Shown here: piece after piece, positions 1 through 6,919 of the stretch
Position numbering within the stretch: position 1 is the first letter of the stretch
Layout of the letters: each line of letters opens with the position of its first letter
Assembly (NCBI RefSeq): GCF_015690355.1
Contig: NZ_JADPRT010000014.1
Coordinates: 124,001 to 188,000 of the forward strand
DNA: 64,000 nucleotides
DNA from: Streptacidiphilus fuscans
Lineage (GTDB): Bacteria > Actinomycetota > Actinomycetes > Streptomycetales > Streptomycetaceae
Reading direction: 5' to 3'
Notes under the pieces: generated by a model
Database searches by the model: none
Told to the model about the DNA's origin: nothing
Seen by the model: the letters and a program-made list of their open reading frames with translations, nothing else
Program-made: the position numbers and the translations under genes

Positions 1-1595
1 GCAAGGATGCCATCGAAGGACGCCAACCGCCGCTCCACACCGGCCAGTCCGCTGCCCCGGGCCGGGTCCGCGCCGCCGACGCCGTCGTCGGTGACCTCGA
101 TCCGCAGCAGCCCGTCCGTTCGGGCGACGCGGATCCGCACGCTGTGCGCGTCGGCGTGCCGGACCGCGTTGGTTACCACCTCGGCGACGGCGAAGTAGCA
201 GGCCGACTCCACCGGGGCGTCGAGCCGTTCGGGCAGGTCGATCTCGGCCGTGCAGGGCAGCGGCAGGTCGAGCGCCAGCGCACGGATCGCCTCGCCGAGG
301 CCCCGGTCGGCCAGGACCGGCGGGTAGATGCCCCGCACCAGGCAGCGCAGTTCGTCGAGCGCTGCCGCCGACGCCTCCCGTGCCTCCACGACGAGCGCGG
401 CGGCCTCCTCCGGGCGGTCGGCGATCAACTCCTCCGCCACGCGCAGGTTCATGCCGATGGCGACCAGCCGTCCCTGCGCGCCGTCGTGCAAGTCGCGTTC
501 GATGCGCCGCAGTTCGGCCGCCGCCGAACTCACCACCTCCGCGCGGGTGTCGGCCAGCTCGCGGACCCGCGCGGTCAGCGCCGGGTCCGGCTGCTGCCCC
601 AACAGCCGCCGGGCGTCCGGCAGTACGGTGCGCGGCAGCAGCCACACCCCGAGGGCCAGCAGCACCGCGCCCTGGATCGCGCCGACCACCGAGATGTTGT
701 GGCCGATCCCCAACTGGGCCGTCGGCCCCGGCCCGACCGGGTTGCCGACCCGTTGCAGCACCACCGCCGACCGGTTGAGCGCCCCCTCCACGACGGCGTA
801 CCCGCCGCTCGCCACCAGTCCCAGCGCCACCAGGTCGGCGGCCGCCCTCGGCCACCGCACCGGTGCGACGGCGGCGACGACCAGCACCCCCAGCCCCGCC
901 ACCCAACCGAGCACGGCGGGAACGGCGGAGACACCCGGCGACGGTGCACTCCACAGGTCCAGGCCCAGCAGTCCGCCGACCACGACCACCAACGCGGGCA
1001 GCAGCAGCGCCCAGCGCTCGGACCGCACCGCCTCGTCGCCGCGCGTCGGCACCCGTCCCCCGCACACCAGCCGCGTCAGGCCGAGCCCGGCGACAGCGCC
1101 GAGCACGAGCACGACCGCCGCGCCGAGCAGCCCGTACTGCGTGCCTTCGACGTGGGTGGCCCAGTACGCGGCGTTCATCGCCTCACCGGCGACCACCGCC
1201 GTCACCGGCAGTACCCACCGCCTCGGCGCCGTTCGCTCCGGTGCCGGTCGCTCCAGTGCCGGTCCCTGCCCGGCGGACGGCAGCAGTGCGGCGGCCGGTA
1301 GGCCCGCCAGCAGAAGGCCGAAGGCCAGCGGCCCGGCCGGGTTCAGGTCCGGCACGGTCGCCCAGTAGCCGTTCGAGGCCCCGACGGCCCGTACGTCGAC
1401 GATCAGCGCCGACGCCTCGCCGTACACGCCCACGCCCAGCAGCGCCGCGACCAGCGGCCACCCCACCGGCCCGGCCCAGGGCGAACCGAGCGGCACCCGC
1501 TCGCGGCGGACCGCCAGCATCGCGCAGAGCGCCGTCAACGCCACCAGCACGCCCAGCATCCACGGCAGTTCGGTCACCACCGGAAACGGCCACAT
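1..1595 (-). CDS. Sensor histidine kinase (NarL/DesK type), partial at the window edge
   Basis: Two-component sensor kinase, read right to left; 531 codons are present and the C-terminus runs off the left edge. The first half has several hydrophobic segments, consistent with a polytopic membrane sensor. A HisKA_3 dimerisation box follows, with RIERDLHDGAQGRL around residues 364-377 and phospho-accepting His near 370. The HATPase_c domain has the N-box EVVTNAVRHA near residue 476 and the DDGVGGADP G-box close to the edge. The ATG at 1595 is preceded by GAGGGG six bases upstream. Kinases of this type normally pair with a LuxR-family response regulator, probably just left of the window. Substrate and signal are unknown. 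The family call is secure. Confidence 0.9.
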   Translation of the reverse strand, partial: MWPFPVVTELPWMLGVLVALTALCAMLAVRRERVPLGSPWAGPVGWPLVAALLGVGVYGEASALIVDVRAVGASNGYWATVPDLNPAGPLAFGLLLAGLPAAALLPSAGQGPALERPAPERTAPRRWVLPVTAVVAGEAMNAAYWATHVEGTQYGLLGAAVVLVLGAVAGLGLTRLVCGGRVPTRGDEAVRSERWALLLPALVVVVGGLLGLDLWSAPSPGVSAVPAVLGWVAGLGVLVVAAVAPVRWPRAAADLVALGLVASGGYAVVEGALNRSAVVLQRVGNPVGPGPTAQLGIGHNISVVGAIQGAVLLALGVWLLPRTVLPDARRLLGQQPDPALTARVRELADTRAEVVSSAAAELRRIERDLHDGAQGRLVAIGMNLRVAEELIADRPEEAAALVVEAREASAAALDELRCLVRGIYPPVLADRGLGEAIRALALDLPLPCTAEIDLPERLDAPVESACYFAVAEVVTNAVRHADAHSVRIRVARTDGLLRIEVTDDGVGGADPARGSGLAGVERRLASFDGIL

Positions 1596-1697
1596 AGGGA
1601 TCCCCTCGCTCCATCGTCACGCAGGCCACGGATCGCGGCCTCGGGATCATGCTGCTGCGCGGGACGCGCTCGTCGCCATGGACCCGAACCTACTTCT

Positions 1698-1719
1698 GAG
1701 GTGGGGAAATGCCTACCTC
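1698..1719. promoter_or_regulatory. Candidate operator between kinase and DUF488 gene
   Basis: An imperfect inverted repeat, GAGGTGGG-N6-CCTACCTC (7 of 8 positions pair), lies about 100 bases before the histidine kinase start and 90 bases before the DUF488 gene. It could be the target of the partner response regulator or of another dimeric repressor. This is inferred only from symmetry and position. Confidence 0.3.
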
Positions 1720-1744
1720 GATACACTGAGCGGGTCGGACACCG

Positions 1745-1786
1745 CCCTCCGTAAGCAGCCCTCCGTAAGCAGCCCTCCGTAAGCAG
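1745..1786. repeat. Tandem repeat, 3 x 14 bp
   Basis: Three identical head-to-tail copies of CCCTCCGTAAGCAG, followed by a degenerate fourth (CCCCTCCGGAAGG). They end 20 bases before the DUF488 start codon, so they fall in its leader or promoter. The degenerate copy supplies the GAAGG that may serve as ribosome site. This looks like recent slippage expansion; no function is evident. Confidence 0.85.
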
Positions 1787-1806
1787 CCCCTCCGGAAGGT
1801 GCCGCC

Positions 1807-2196
1807 ATGGCCGCACACCCGACGACCGGGCAGTTCAGCTGTCGCCGGATCTACCAGGACCCCACGCCGCAGGACGGCAAGCGGGTGCTGGTCGACCGCC
1901 TCTGGCCGCGCGGGGTCAGCAAGGAGGCGGCACACCTGGACGCGTGGCTGCGCGACGTGGCCCCGTCCACCGACCTGCGCACCTGGTACGGCCATGTGCC
2001 CGAGCGCTTCCCCGAGTTCCGCCGCCGCTACCTCGCCGAGCTGGGCGATCCGGACCACGCACAGGCCGTCACCGAGCTGCGCGGCCTGGGTGCGCACGAC
2101 CACGTCACGCTCCTGACCGCCACCAAGGACGCGGACCACAGCGAGGCGGCCGTGCTGGCCCAGTGGCTGAACCAGCACCCGGGAGCGCGCGGGTAG
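1807..2196 (+). CDS. DUF488 family protein
   Basis: A 129-residue DUF488-domain protein. The family signature DGKRVLVDRLWPRGVSK is near residues 23-39, followed by LDAWLRDVAPSTDLRTWYGH; the C-terminal part has TLLTATKDADHSEAAVLAQWL. DUF488 proteins are short soluble cytoplasmic proteins of unsettled function, sometimes with conserved cysteines, which this one lacks apart from one near residue 12. The ATG follows GGAAGG at suitable spacing. The next gene begins nine bases after the stop, so the two are probably co-transcribed. The role is unknown. Confidence 0.85.
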   Translation: MAAHPTTGQFSCRRIYQDPTPQDGKRVLVDRLWPRGVSKEAAHLDAWLRDVAPSTDLRTWYGHVPERFPEFRRRYLAELGDPDHAQAVTELRGLGAHDHVTLLTATKDADHSEAAVLAQWLNQHPGARG

Positions 2197-2205
2197 GGTC
2201 GGCCC

Positions 2206-3024
2206 ATGGCAACCGAAGGACCCGCACCGCGCACGGCCGTCGACGACCAGGGGACGCCGCTCGTCCTCCCCCGGGGGCCGATCCGCCGGGTCGTGTCGCT
2301 GGTGCCGTCGCTCACCGAGGCGATCGCAGTCAGCGCCCCCGGCGTGCTGGTCGGCGCGACCGACTGGTGCAGCCACCCGGCCGGACTGGACGTGGACCGG
2401 ATCGGCGGTACCAAGAACCCCGACACCACGCGGATCGCCGCGCTCCGCCCCGACCTGGTGGTCGCCAACGAGGAGGAGAACCGCGCCCCCGACCTGGAGG
2501 CGCTGCGCGCCGCCGGGATCCCCGTCTGGGTCACCGAGGTGCGCACCCTCGACCAGGCCTTCCGCTCGCTCGACCGCCTGCTGACCCTGCTGACGAAGGA
2601 CTCCGGCCTGCCGCGCCCGCAGTGGCTCGACGACGCCCGCGACGCCTGGGCGGACGTTCCCCCGCCGCCCGATCGGCCGCACCGTGCGGTGGTGCCGATC
2701 TGGCGTCGGCCCTGGATGGTGGTCGGCCGCGACACCTTCGCCGGGGACCTGCTGCGCCGCCTGGGCTTCCATCAGCTCTACGCGGACCACGACGAGCGCT
2801 ATCCGGCGATCCCTATCGACCGGCTGCGCGCGTCCGGCGCGGACCTGGTGGTGCTGCCGGACGAGCCCTACCGGTTCACTGCGACCGACGGCCCGGAAGC
2901 CTTCCCCGGCCTGCCCGCTGCCCTGGTGAGTGGCCGCCATCTCACCTGGTACGGGCCGTCGTTGGCCGAAGCCGCGACGCTGCTGACGCAGCAGTTGCAG
3001 GCGACGCTGCCGCCGCCGGACTGA
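2206..3024 (+). CDS. Helical-backbone metal receptor / BtuF-like binding protein
   Basis: A 272-residue protein with the periplasmic-binding fold of vitamin B12 and siderophore receptors (BtuF/FhuD superfamily): VVSLVPSLTEAIAV near residue 29, VGATDWCSHP near 49, then IGGTKNPDTTRIAALRPDLVVANEEEN. There is no signal peptide or lipobox, and no permease or ATPase gene adjoins it. It therefore resembles the stand-alone 'cobalamin-binding protein' homologues of actinomycetes rather than a working importer receptor. It may bind a corrinoid or metal chelate in the cytoplasm, but the ligand cannot be told from sequence. It follows the DUF488 gene closely, in a probable two-gene unit. Confidence 0.8.
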   Translation: MATEGPAPRTAVDDQGTPLVLPRGPIRRVVSLVPSLTEAIAVSAPGVLVGATDWCSHPAGLDVDRIGGTKNPDTTRIAALRPDLVVANEEENRAPDLEALRAAGIPVWVTEVRTLDQAFRSLDRLLTLLTKDSGLPRPQWLDDARDAWADVPPPPDRPHRAVVPIWRRPWMVVGRDTFAGDLLRRLGFHQLYADHDERYPAIPIDRLRASGADLVVLPDEPYRFTATDGPEAFPGLPAALVSGRHLTWYGPSLAEAATLLTQQLQATLPPPD

Positions 3025-3095
3025 GCGGCATCCGCCACCGGCCGGAAACCGGTTCGTCGATTCGGCCTGGTGTCTGTTAGCGTTGGGTTCACCGA

Positions 3096-3171
<76 letters not shown>

Positions 3172-3177
3172 CCGTAC

Positions 3178-3211
3178 GGAGGGCCCGGCCGATTCATCGG
3201 CCGGGCCCTCC
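3178..3211. terminator. Bidirectional terminator
   Basis: A near-perfect hairpin with arms GGAGGGCCCGGCCGA and TCGGCCGGGCCCTCC and a four-base loop. It sits between the initiator tRNA (rightward) and the 3' end of the glycosyltransferase gene (leftward), so it can end both transcripts. As is common in actinomycetes, it has no long T-run. Confidence 0.85.
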
Positions 3212-3217
3212 GTCGTT

Positions 3218-4501
3218 CTACGCCACTCCCGCTTCCTCCGCCCGGCGCGGACGCCGCAGCCGGAGGCGGTCGAGGACCGCGCCGAACGGGCGGCCGAAGG
3301 CCGGGTCGCAGAGGGCGCCCGCGCCGTGCCGGAGCTCCCGACCCTGACGTGCGAAGGCCGCCACCACGCGGGCCGCCTCGTATCCCGCCGGGAGCGCGGG
3401 CAGGCGCACCCGACCCCGGTCGGCCTGCGCGGCGAGCGCCTCCGCCAACTCCTCGGGCGTACGCGGCCAGGGCGCGATCCCGGCGGCCGCCAGCGTGGCG
3501 GCGTTGGCCTGCCCGTGGCCCGGGATGACCTCGTAACTCACCGCAGGCAGGCCCGCGACCAGCGCCTCCGTCAGCGACAGCCCGCCCGCGTTGTGGACCA
3601 GCACGTCCGCCGCGCCCATCAACGTCGGCACGTCGTCCCGCCATCCGAGCGCGACCGTCCCCGGCTCGGCCGAAACCTGCCGCAGCAACCGCCGGTTGCG
3701 CCCGCAGAGCACCACCGGGACCGTCTTCTCGGCCGCGCGCACCGCGCGGACGCCGGCCACCACGTCGCCCAGGCCGAGCGACCCGGTGACCACCAGCGCC
3801 ATCCTGTGGTCCTCCGGCACGCCCAACTCGGCCCGCAGGGCCCGGCATTCCGCCGGGTCGGGGGTCCGCGCGAAGGCCTGGGGGGCGAGCGGACCGGCCG
3901 CCGCCATCGCGACGCCGTAGCGGGCGGTGCCCTCGGCGGCCGTCGCCTCGGTGACTGTCAGGTGCGCGTCGAGCGCGGGATGCACCCAGAGCCGGTGCGG
4001 CGCGGGGTCGGTGAGGTAGCAGACCGTCGGCGCGGTCAGCGTGCCGTCCTCCTTCAGCGCGCCCAACGTCTGTGCCGCGAACGGGAACGTGGTGACCACG
4101 ACGTCGTACCCGTCGCCGATCCACCCCGCCACGCCGGAGCGCGCCGCCGTGCAGACCCGCAGCGTGAGCCGCCGCGCGAGCGAGTCGCGCTCGCCGCACC
4201 GGAAGAACCAGTCGAAGACCGCCGGAAGATGACTGGCCGTCAGGGCGTAGCCACGGCGCAGCACCAGACGCTGGTGCCGGGGCAGCGCGTCCAGGAAGTC
4301 CCGGTAGTCGGCTTCCAGGCCCATCGCCTCCAGCCGCCGGATCAGCTCGGCCGCGGCCCCGTTGTGGCCCGCGCCGACGCTGCCGGTGATCACCAGCGCC
4401 CGCAGCGCCCCCGCCGTCCGCCCGCCCTGCCGAGCCACCTGCCGAGGGACCCCGCGAGGCACCCTGCGAGGCGTCCGCCTCACCGACCCGAACGCGACCA
4501 T
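3218..4501 (-). CDS. MGDG-synthase-like glycosyltransferase (GT28 family)
   Basis: A 427-residue glycosyltransferase with the layout of diacylglycerol galactosyl/glucosyltransferases (MGDG_synth N-domain plus GT28-like C-domain). The N-domain carries ALVITGSVGAGHNGAAAELIRRLEAMG near residues 36-61 (the G-x-G-H nucleotide-binding loop). The C-domain has VTGSLGLGDV, LGWRDDVPTLMGAADVLVHNAGGLSLTEAL and VIPGHGQANAATLAAAGIA, the donor-sugar loop. Members transfer a hexose from UDP- or GDP-sugar to a lipid acceptor at the inner membrane face. A plausible job is glycolipid synthesis, but the acceptor is unknown. AGGAGG lies ten bases before the ATG. The Arg-rich first 30 residues may contact the membrane. 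Confidence 0.85.
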   Translation of the reverse strand: MVAFGSVRRTPRRVPRGVPRQVARQGGRTAGALRALVITGSVGAGHNGAAAELIRRLEAMGLEADYRDFLDALPRHQRLVLRRGYALTASHLPAVFDWFFRCGERDSLARRLTLRVCTAARSGVAGWIGDGYDVVVTTFPFAAQTLGALKEDGTLTAPTVCYLTDPAPHRLWVHPALDAHLTVTEATAAEGTARYGVAMAAAGPLAPQAFARTPDPAECRALRAELGVPEDHRMALVVTGSLGLGDVVAGVRAVRAAEKTVPVVLCGRNRRLLRQVSAEPGTVALGWRDDVPTLMGAADVLVHNAGGLSLTEALVAGLPAVSYEVIPGHGQANAATLAAAGIAPWPRTPEELAEALAAQADRGRVRLPALPAGYEAARVVAAFARQGRELRHGAGALCDPAFGRPFGAVLDRLRLRRPRRAEEAGVA

Positions 4502-4730
4502 GGAAACGGAACCTCCTGCGCAGCTTCGCCGACGTCGGGCACGACGATGACGGGTTTGCGGCGGTTTTGGGGTGTCCTGCGGCCGACCAGTCGCGCAACA
4601 TTCGACGAAGCGCGGGCATCATCGGCGCGCACCGGAGTCGCGGTCCACCGGGTGACCCGCGAAAATAGGGTCTTGTCGGGTTTCCCCCCGATTTTTCTTC
4701 TCTCTGTTCCGCCACCCCTCAGGAGCAGGA

Positions 4731-5195
4731 ATGAGCACCGAACCGGAGCCGATCAGCCCCGAGGCCCGTCGCGCGCTGGAGCAGGACCTCGCGGAGCTGC
4801 GCGCCGAGCGGGCCAAGGTCGCGGCTACCCTGCGCGACGTCGACTCGGCAGGCGACCGCGCCGACCAGGCCGACGAGCTGCAGCGGGCCACCGACGTCGC
4901 TCGGCTGGACGACCGGATCAAGGCGCTCGACCTGCGCCTCCGGCAGGCCGCCGTCGCCGGTCCGCCGCCGACGGACGTGGTCGGGGTGGGCAGCACGGTC
5001 ACCGTGCGGTTCGACGACGAGAGCACCGAGACCGTCCAGATCGGCGAGGTCGCCGAGGAGCTCGACCGGACGCTGGTCACCGCCGACAGCCCGCTGGGCC
5101 ACGCCCTGCTCGGCCACCACCCGGGCGACACCGTCGGCTACGAGACGCCCGAGGGCCACGCGACCGCGACCGTCGTCGCCATCGCGGCGGGCTGA
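4731..5195 (+). CDS. GreA/GreB-family protein
   Basis: A 154-residue protein shaped like the transcript cleavage factors: an N-terminal coiled coil (residues about 8-75, ARRALEQDLAELRAERAKVAATL) and a C-terminal FKBP-like GreA/B domain (VGVGSTVTVRFDDESTETVQIG and SPLGHALLGHHPGDTVGYETPEG). Real Gre factors place two acidic residues at the coiled-coil tip; DSAGDRADQADE there offers acidic residues, but the registry differs from canonical GreA. This could be an accessory RNA-polymerase secondary-channel protein rather than the housekeeping GreA. The ATG follows AGGAGCAGGA. It is divergent from the glycosyltransferase. Confidence 0.85.
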   Translation: MSTEPEPISPEARRALEQDLAELRAERAKVAATLRDVDSAGDRADQADELQRATDVARLDDRIKALDLRLRQAAVAGPPPTDVVGVGSTVTVRFDDESTETVQIGEVAEELDRTLVTADSPLGHALLGHHPGDTVGYETPEGHATATVVAIAAG

Positions 5196-5256
5196 ACGGG
5201 CACTCAACAGGCACTGAGCGGGCACTGCATCGGCAAACCCCGCCGGGACGGACCGG

Positions 5257-6180
5257 TCAGAGCCGGTCGCTGTGCAGCCGCTCCGTGCTGCGCAGCTCCA
5301 TGTACGGCTCCTGCCCGGCCGGGTGGCCCCGGTCCAGGGCGCGCTGGCGCTCGATCTCGGCGTTGACCTCCCCGCCCAGGAGCAGGGCCAGGTTGGAGAG
5401 CCAGAGCCAGATCAGGAAGGTGATCACCGCCGCCAGGCTCCCGTAGGCGCGGGTGAAGGACGCGAAGTGCGCTGCGTAGAGCGCGAATCCGACCGAGGCA
5501 GCCGCCCAGAGCACCACCGCGACCAGCCCGCCCGCCGTGCCCCAGCGGAACCGCTGCCGGGCGTTGGGCGCGGCCCAGTACATCACCGCGAGCAGCAGGC
5601 CGAGCAGGATCACCAGCAGCGGCCATTTCGCCCACTGCCACACCGTCACCGCCGTGTGCCCGACGCCGAGCGCGGTGCCGACCCCGTCCGCCACCCGGCC
5701 GCTGACGGCGACGACCAGGGTGACCACCGTCAGCAGCACCAGCGTCAGCGCGGTCAGCCCGACGCGCAACGGCAGCAGCACCTTGAACGTGCGGCCCTCG
5801 GGCACGTCGTAGACGGCGTTCATGGCCCGGATGAACGCCGCGGTGTACCGGGACGCGGACCAGACGACGAGCAGCACGCCGAGGACGCCCGCCGTGACGT
5901 GCTGCCGCTGCAGGTCGGTCAGCATCTGCGTGACCAGGTCCCGCGCCGGGCCGGGGGCGAGCGTGCGGATGTTGCGGATCAGCACGTCGGTGGCCGAGGG
6001 GCCGATCGTGCCGAGGACGGACATGACGACCACCAGCGCGGGGACCACCGACAGGACCGCGTAGTACGTCAGCGCCGCGGCGTGGTCGCCGAGGTTGTCC
6101 TGCCGCAGCTCACCGGGCACCCGGCGCAGCGCCTGCCGCCAACCGGGCTCGCGGGGCCGCTCCGTCCCTGCTGTGCTCAT
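5257..6180 (-). CDS. YihY/BrkB-family inner-membrane protein
   Basis: A 307-residue integral membrane protein of the YihY (BrkB/UPF0761) family, with about six hydrophobic helices. Family marks are DNLGDHAAALTYYAVLSVVPALVVVMSVLG near residue 30, GVLLVVWSASRYTAAFIRAMNAVYDVPEGR, and the terminal block SFTRAYGSLAAVITFLIWLWLSNLALLLGGEVNAEIERQRAL split over two helices. The family's role is unsettled; the old 'ribonuclease BN' label is an error. I chose the ATG at 6180 because the protein after it matches the family start. An in-frame GTG at 6243 would add 21 residues, and neither has a strong ribosome site. Confidence 0.88.
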   Translation of the reverse strand: MSTAGTERPREPGWRQALRRVPGELRQDNLGDHAAALTYYAVLSVVPALVVVMSVLGTIGPSATDVLIRNIRTLAPGPARDLVTQMLTDLQRQHVTAGVLGVLLVVWSASRYTAAFIRAMNAVYDVPEGRTFKVLLPLRVGLTALTLVLLTVVTLVVAVSGRVADGVGTALGVGHTAVTVWQWAKWPLLVILLGLLLAVMYWAAPNARQRFRWGTAGGLVAVVLWAAASVGFALYAAHFASFTRAYGSLAAVITFLIWLWLSNLALLLGGEVNAEIERQRALDRGHPAGQEPYMELRSTERLHSDRL

Positions 6181-6246
6181 CGCCGGTCGCTCTTTCGCCC
6201 GAGGGAGGCCGTGATCGAGGAAGGCCGTGATCGTCCGCGCCACTGT

Positions 6247-6274
6247 AGCCCCGGTCCTCGCCGGGACCGGGGCT
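6247..6274 (-). terminator. Terminator-like hairpin after bL37 gene
   Basis: A perfect 11-bp inverted repeat, AGCCCCGGTCC-N6-GGACCGGGGCT, lies 60 bases downstream of the bL37 stop codon and upstream of the YihY gene on the same strand. It probably separates the two transcripts. Confidence 0.7.
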
Positions 6275-6300
6275 GTTCGCAGAGGGTGCTGGGGAGCTCG

Positions 6301-6336
6301 GGTGCCTCAGGTGCCTCAGGTGCCTCAGGTGCCTCA
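6301..6336. repeat. Tandem repeat, 4 x 9 bp, overlapping the bL37 stop
   Basis: Four exact copies of GGTGCCTCA in a row, followed by GGTGC. The last TCA of the array (6334-6336) is the complement of the TGA stop codon of the bL37 gene, so the array starts within its last codons and fills its 3' untranslated region. Confidence 0.9.
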
Positions 6337-6411
6337 GGTGCAGGGACGGCGGCCGTGGTTGGCCCCGTGCTTGGCGCGCTGCTTCTTCTTCCGGCGGCGT
6401 TTCGACGACAT
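6334..6411 (-). CDS. Ribosomal protein bL37 (25 residues)
   Basis: A very short basic protein, too small for usual gene finders and hidden within a longer meaningless frame. It starts MSSKRRRKKKQRAKHG and ends ANHGRRPCT. This matches the layout of bL37, the tiny large-subunit protein found in mycobacterial ribosome structures: a Lys/Arg-rich body followed by an ANHGKRP-like tail. The ATG at 6411 is preceded by AGAGGAG at ideal spacing. The stop TGA falls in a 9-bp tandem repeat and a hairpin follows. The gene stands alone between the YihY gene and the divergent pnt operon. The family identification rests on motif recall, not an alignment. Confidence 0.8.
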   Translation of the reverse strand: MSSKRRRKKKQRAKHGANHGRRPCT

Positions 6412-6490
6412 GGCCACTCCTCTCGCGGACCTCGTCTCGCGGAACCTTGTCTCGCGGACTGCAACCCCGGGCCGCGTCCCACCGGCCTCG

Positions 6491-6543
6491 CGCAACGCTT
6501 GCGCAACGCTCGGACAGCACTCGCACAACGCTTGCGCAACGCT
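6491..6543. repeat. Phased direct repeats CGCAACGCT (4 copies)
   Basis: Four copies of CGCAACGCT (one reads CACAACGCT) start at 6491, 6502, 6524 and 6535. The steps are 11, 22 and 11 bases, so all lie on the same face of the helix. The array is 80-130 bases upstream of the bL37 start. Phased direct repeats suit cooperative binding of a tandem-binding regulator; no regulator can be named. Confidence 0.6.
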
Positions 6544-6734
6544 CGGGCGGCGGACGACCGGCCCTTCGCTCCACCGTGCCACAGCGCCGGGCGCCCGGCA
6601 CGTCCGCGCGGGGGTGTACGCACCACGGCCCAGGTGGGCGGCCGGGGACCGCTCCCCACCTCGCATCGGCCCCGGCAGGCCGTGAGACCGGACGTCCGCC
6701 ATCCGGTCCGTGAGTGAAACAAGTCACTGCTTCG

Positions 6735-6752
6735 ACCGACCCGCTGGTCGGT
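6735..6752. promoter_or_regulatory. Candidate operator upstream of pntA
   Basis: A perfect dyad, ACCGACC-CGCT-GGTCGGT, 168 bases before the pntA start and next to AT-richer sequence (TATGAAAAGGG). Size and symmetry fit a TetR-type operator; a leader hairpin is the alternative. Confidence 0.4.
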
Positions 6753-6919
6753 ATGAAAAGGGTAGGTTCCTGCGACCAAGGGGAAGGACCTCCATCCCCG
6801 GCTCCAGCCGCTCCGCCCTGCTCGTGCTCGTGATCGTGCTTCTGAGTTGCCTCCGTTTCGCGGTTCTGTTCCTTCGCGGTTCCGCGATCCCCCCGTTCCC
6901 CTGACGAGAGACACACGAC

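Larger units (their letters stand above)
6412..6919. other. 508-bp intergenic region between bL37 and pntA
   Basis: I see no convincing protein gene here; the open frames crossing it lack ribosome sites and recognisable sequence. It must hold the leftward bL37 promoter and the rightward pnt promoter. It also carries an array of 11-bp-phased CGCAACGCT repeats (6491-6543) and a perfect 7-4-7 dyad (6735-6752), listed separately. The stretch 6775-6910 before pntA is pyrimidine-rich and relatively AT-rich, consistent with a long leader. Confidence 0.6.
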
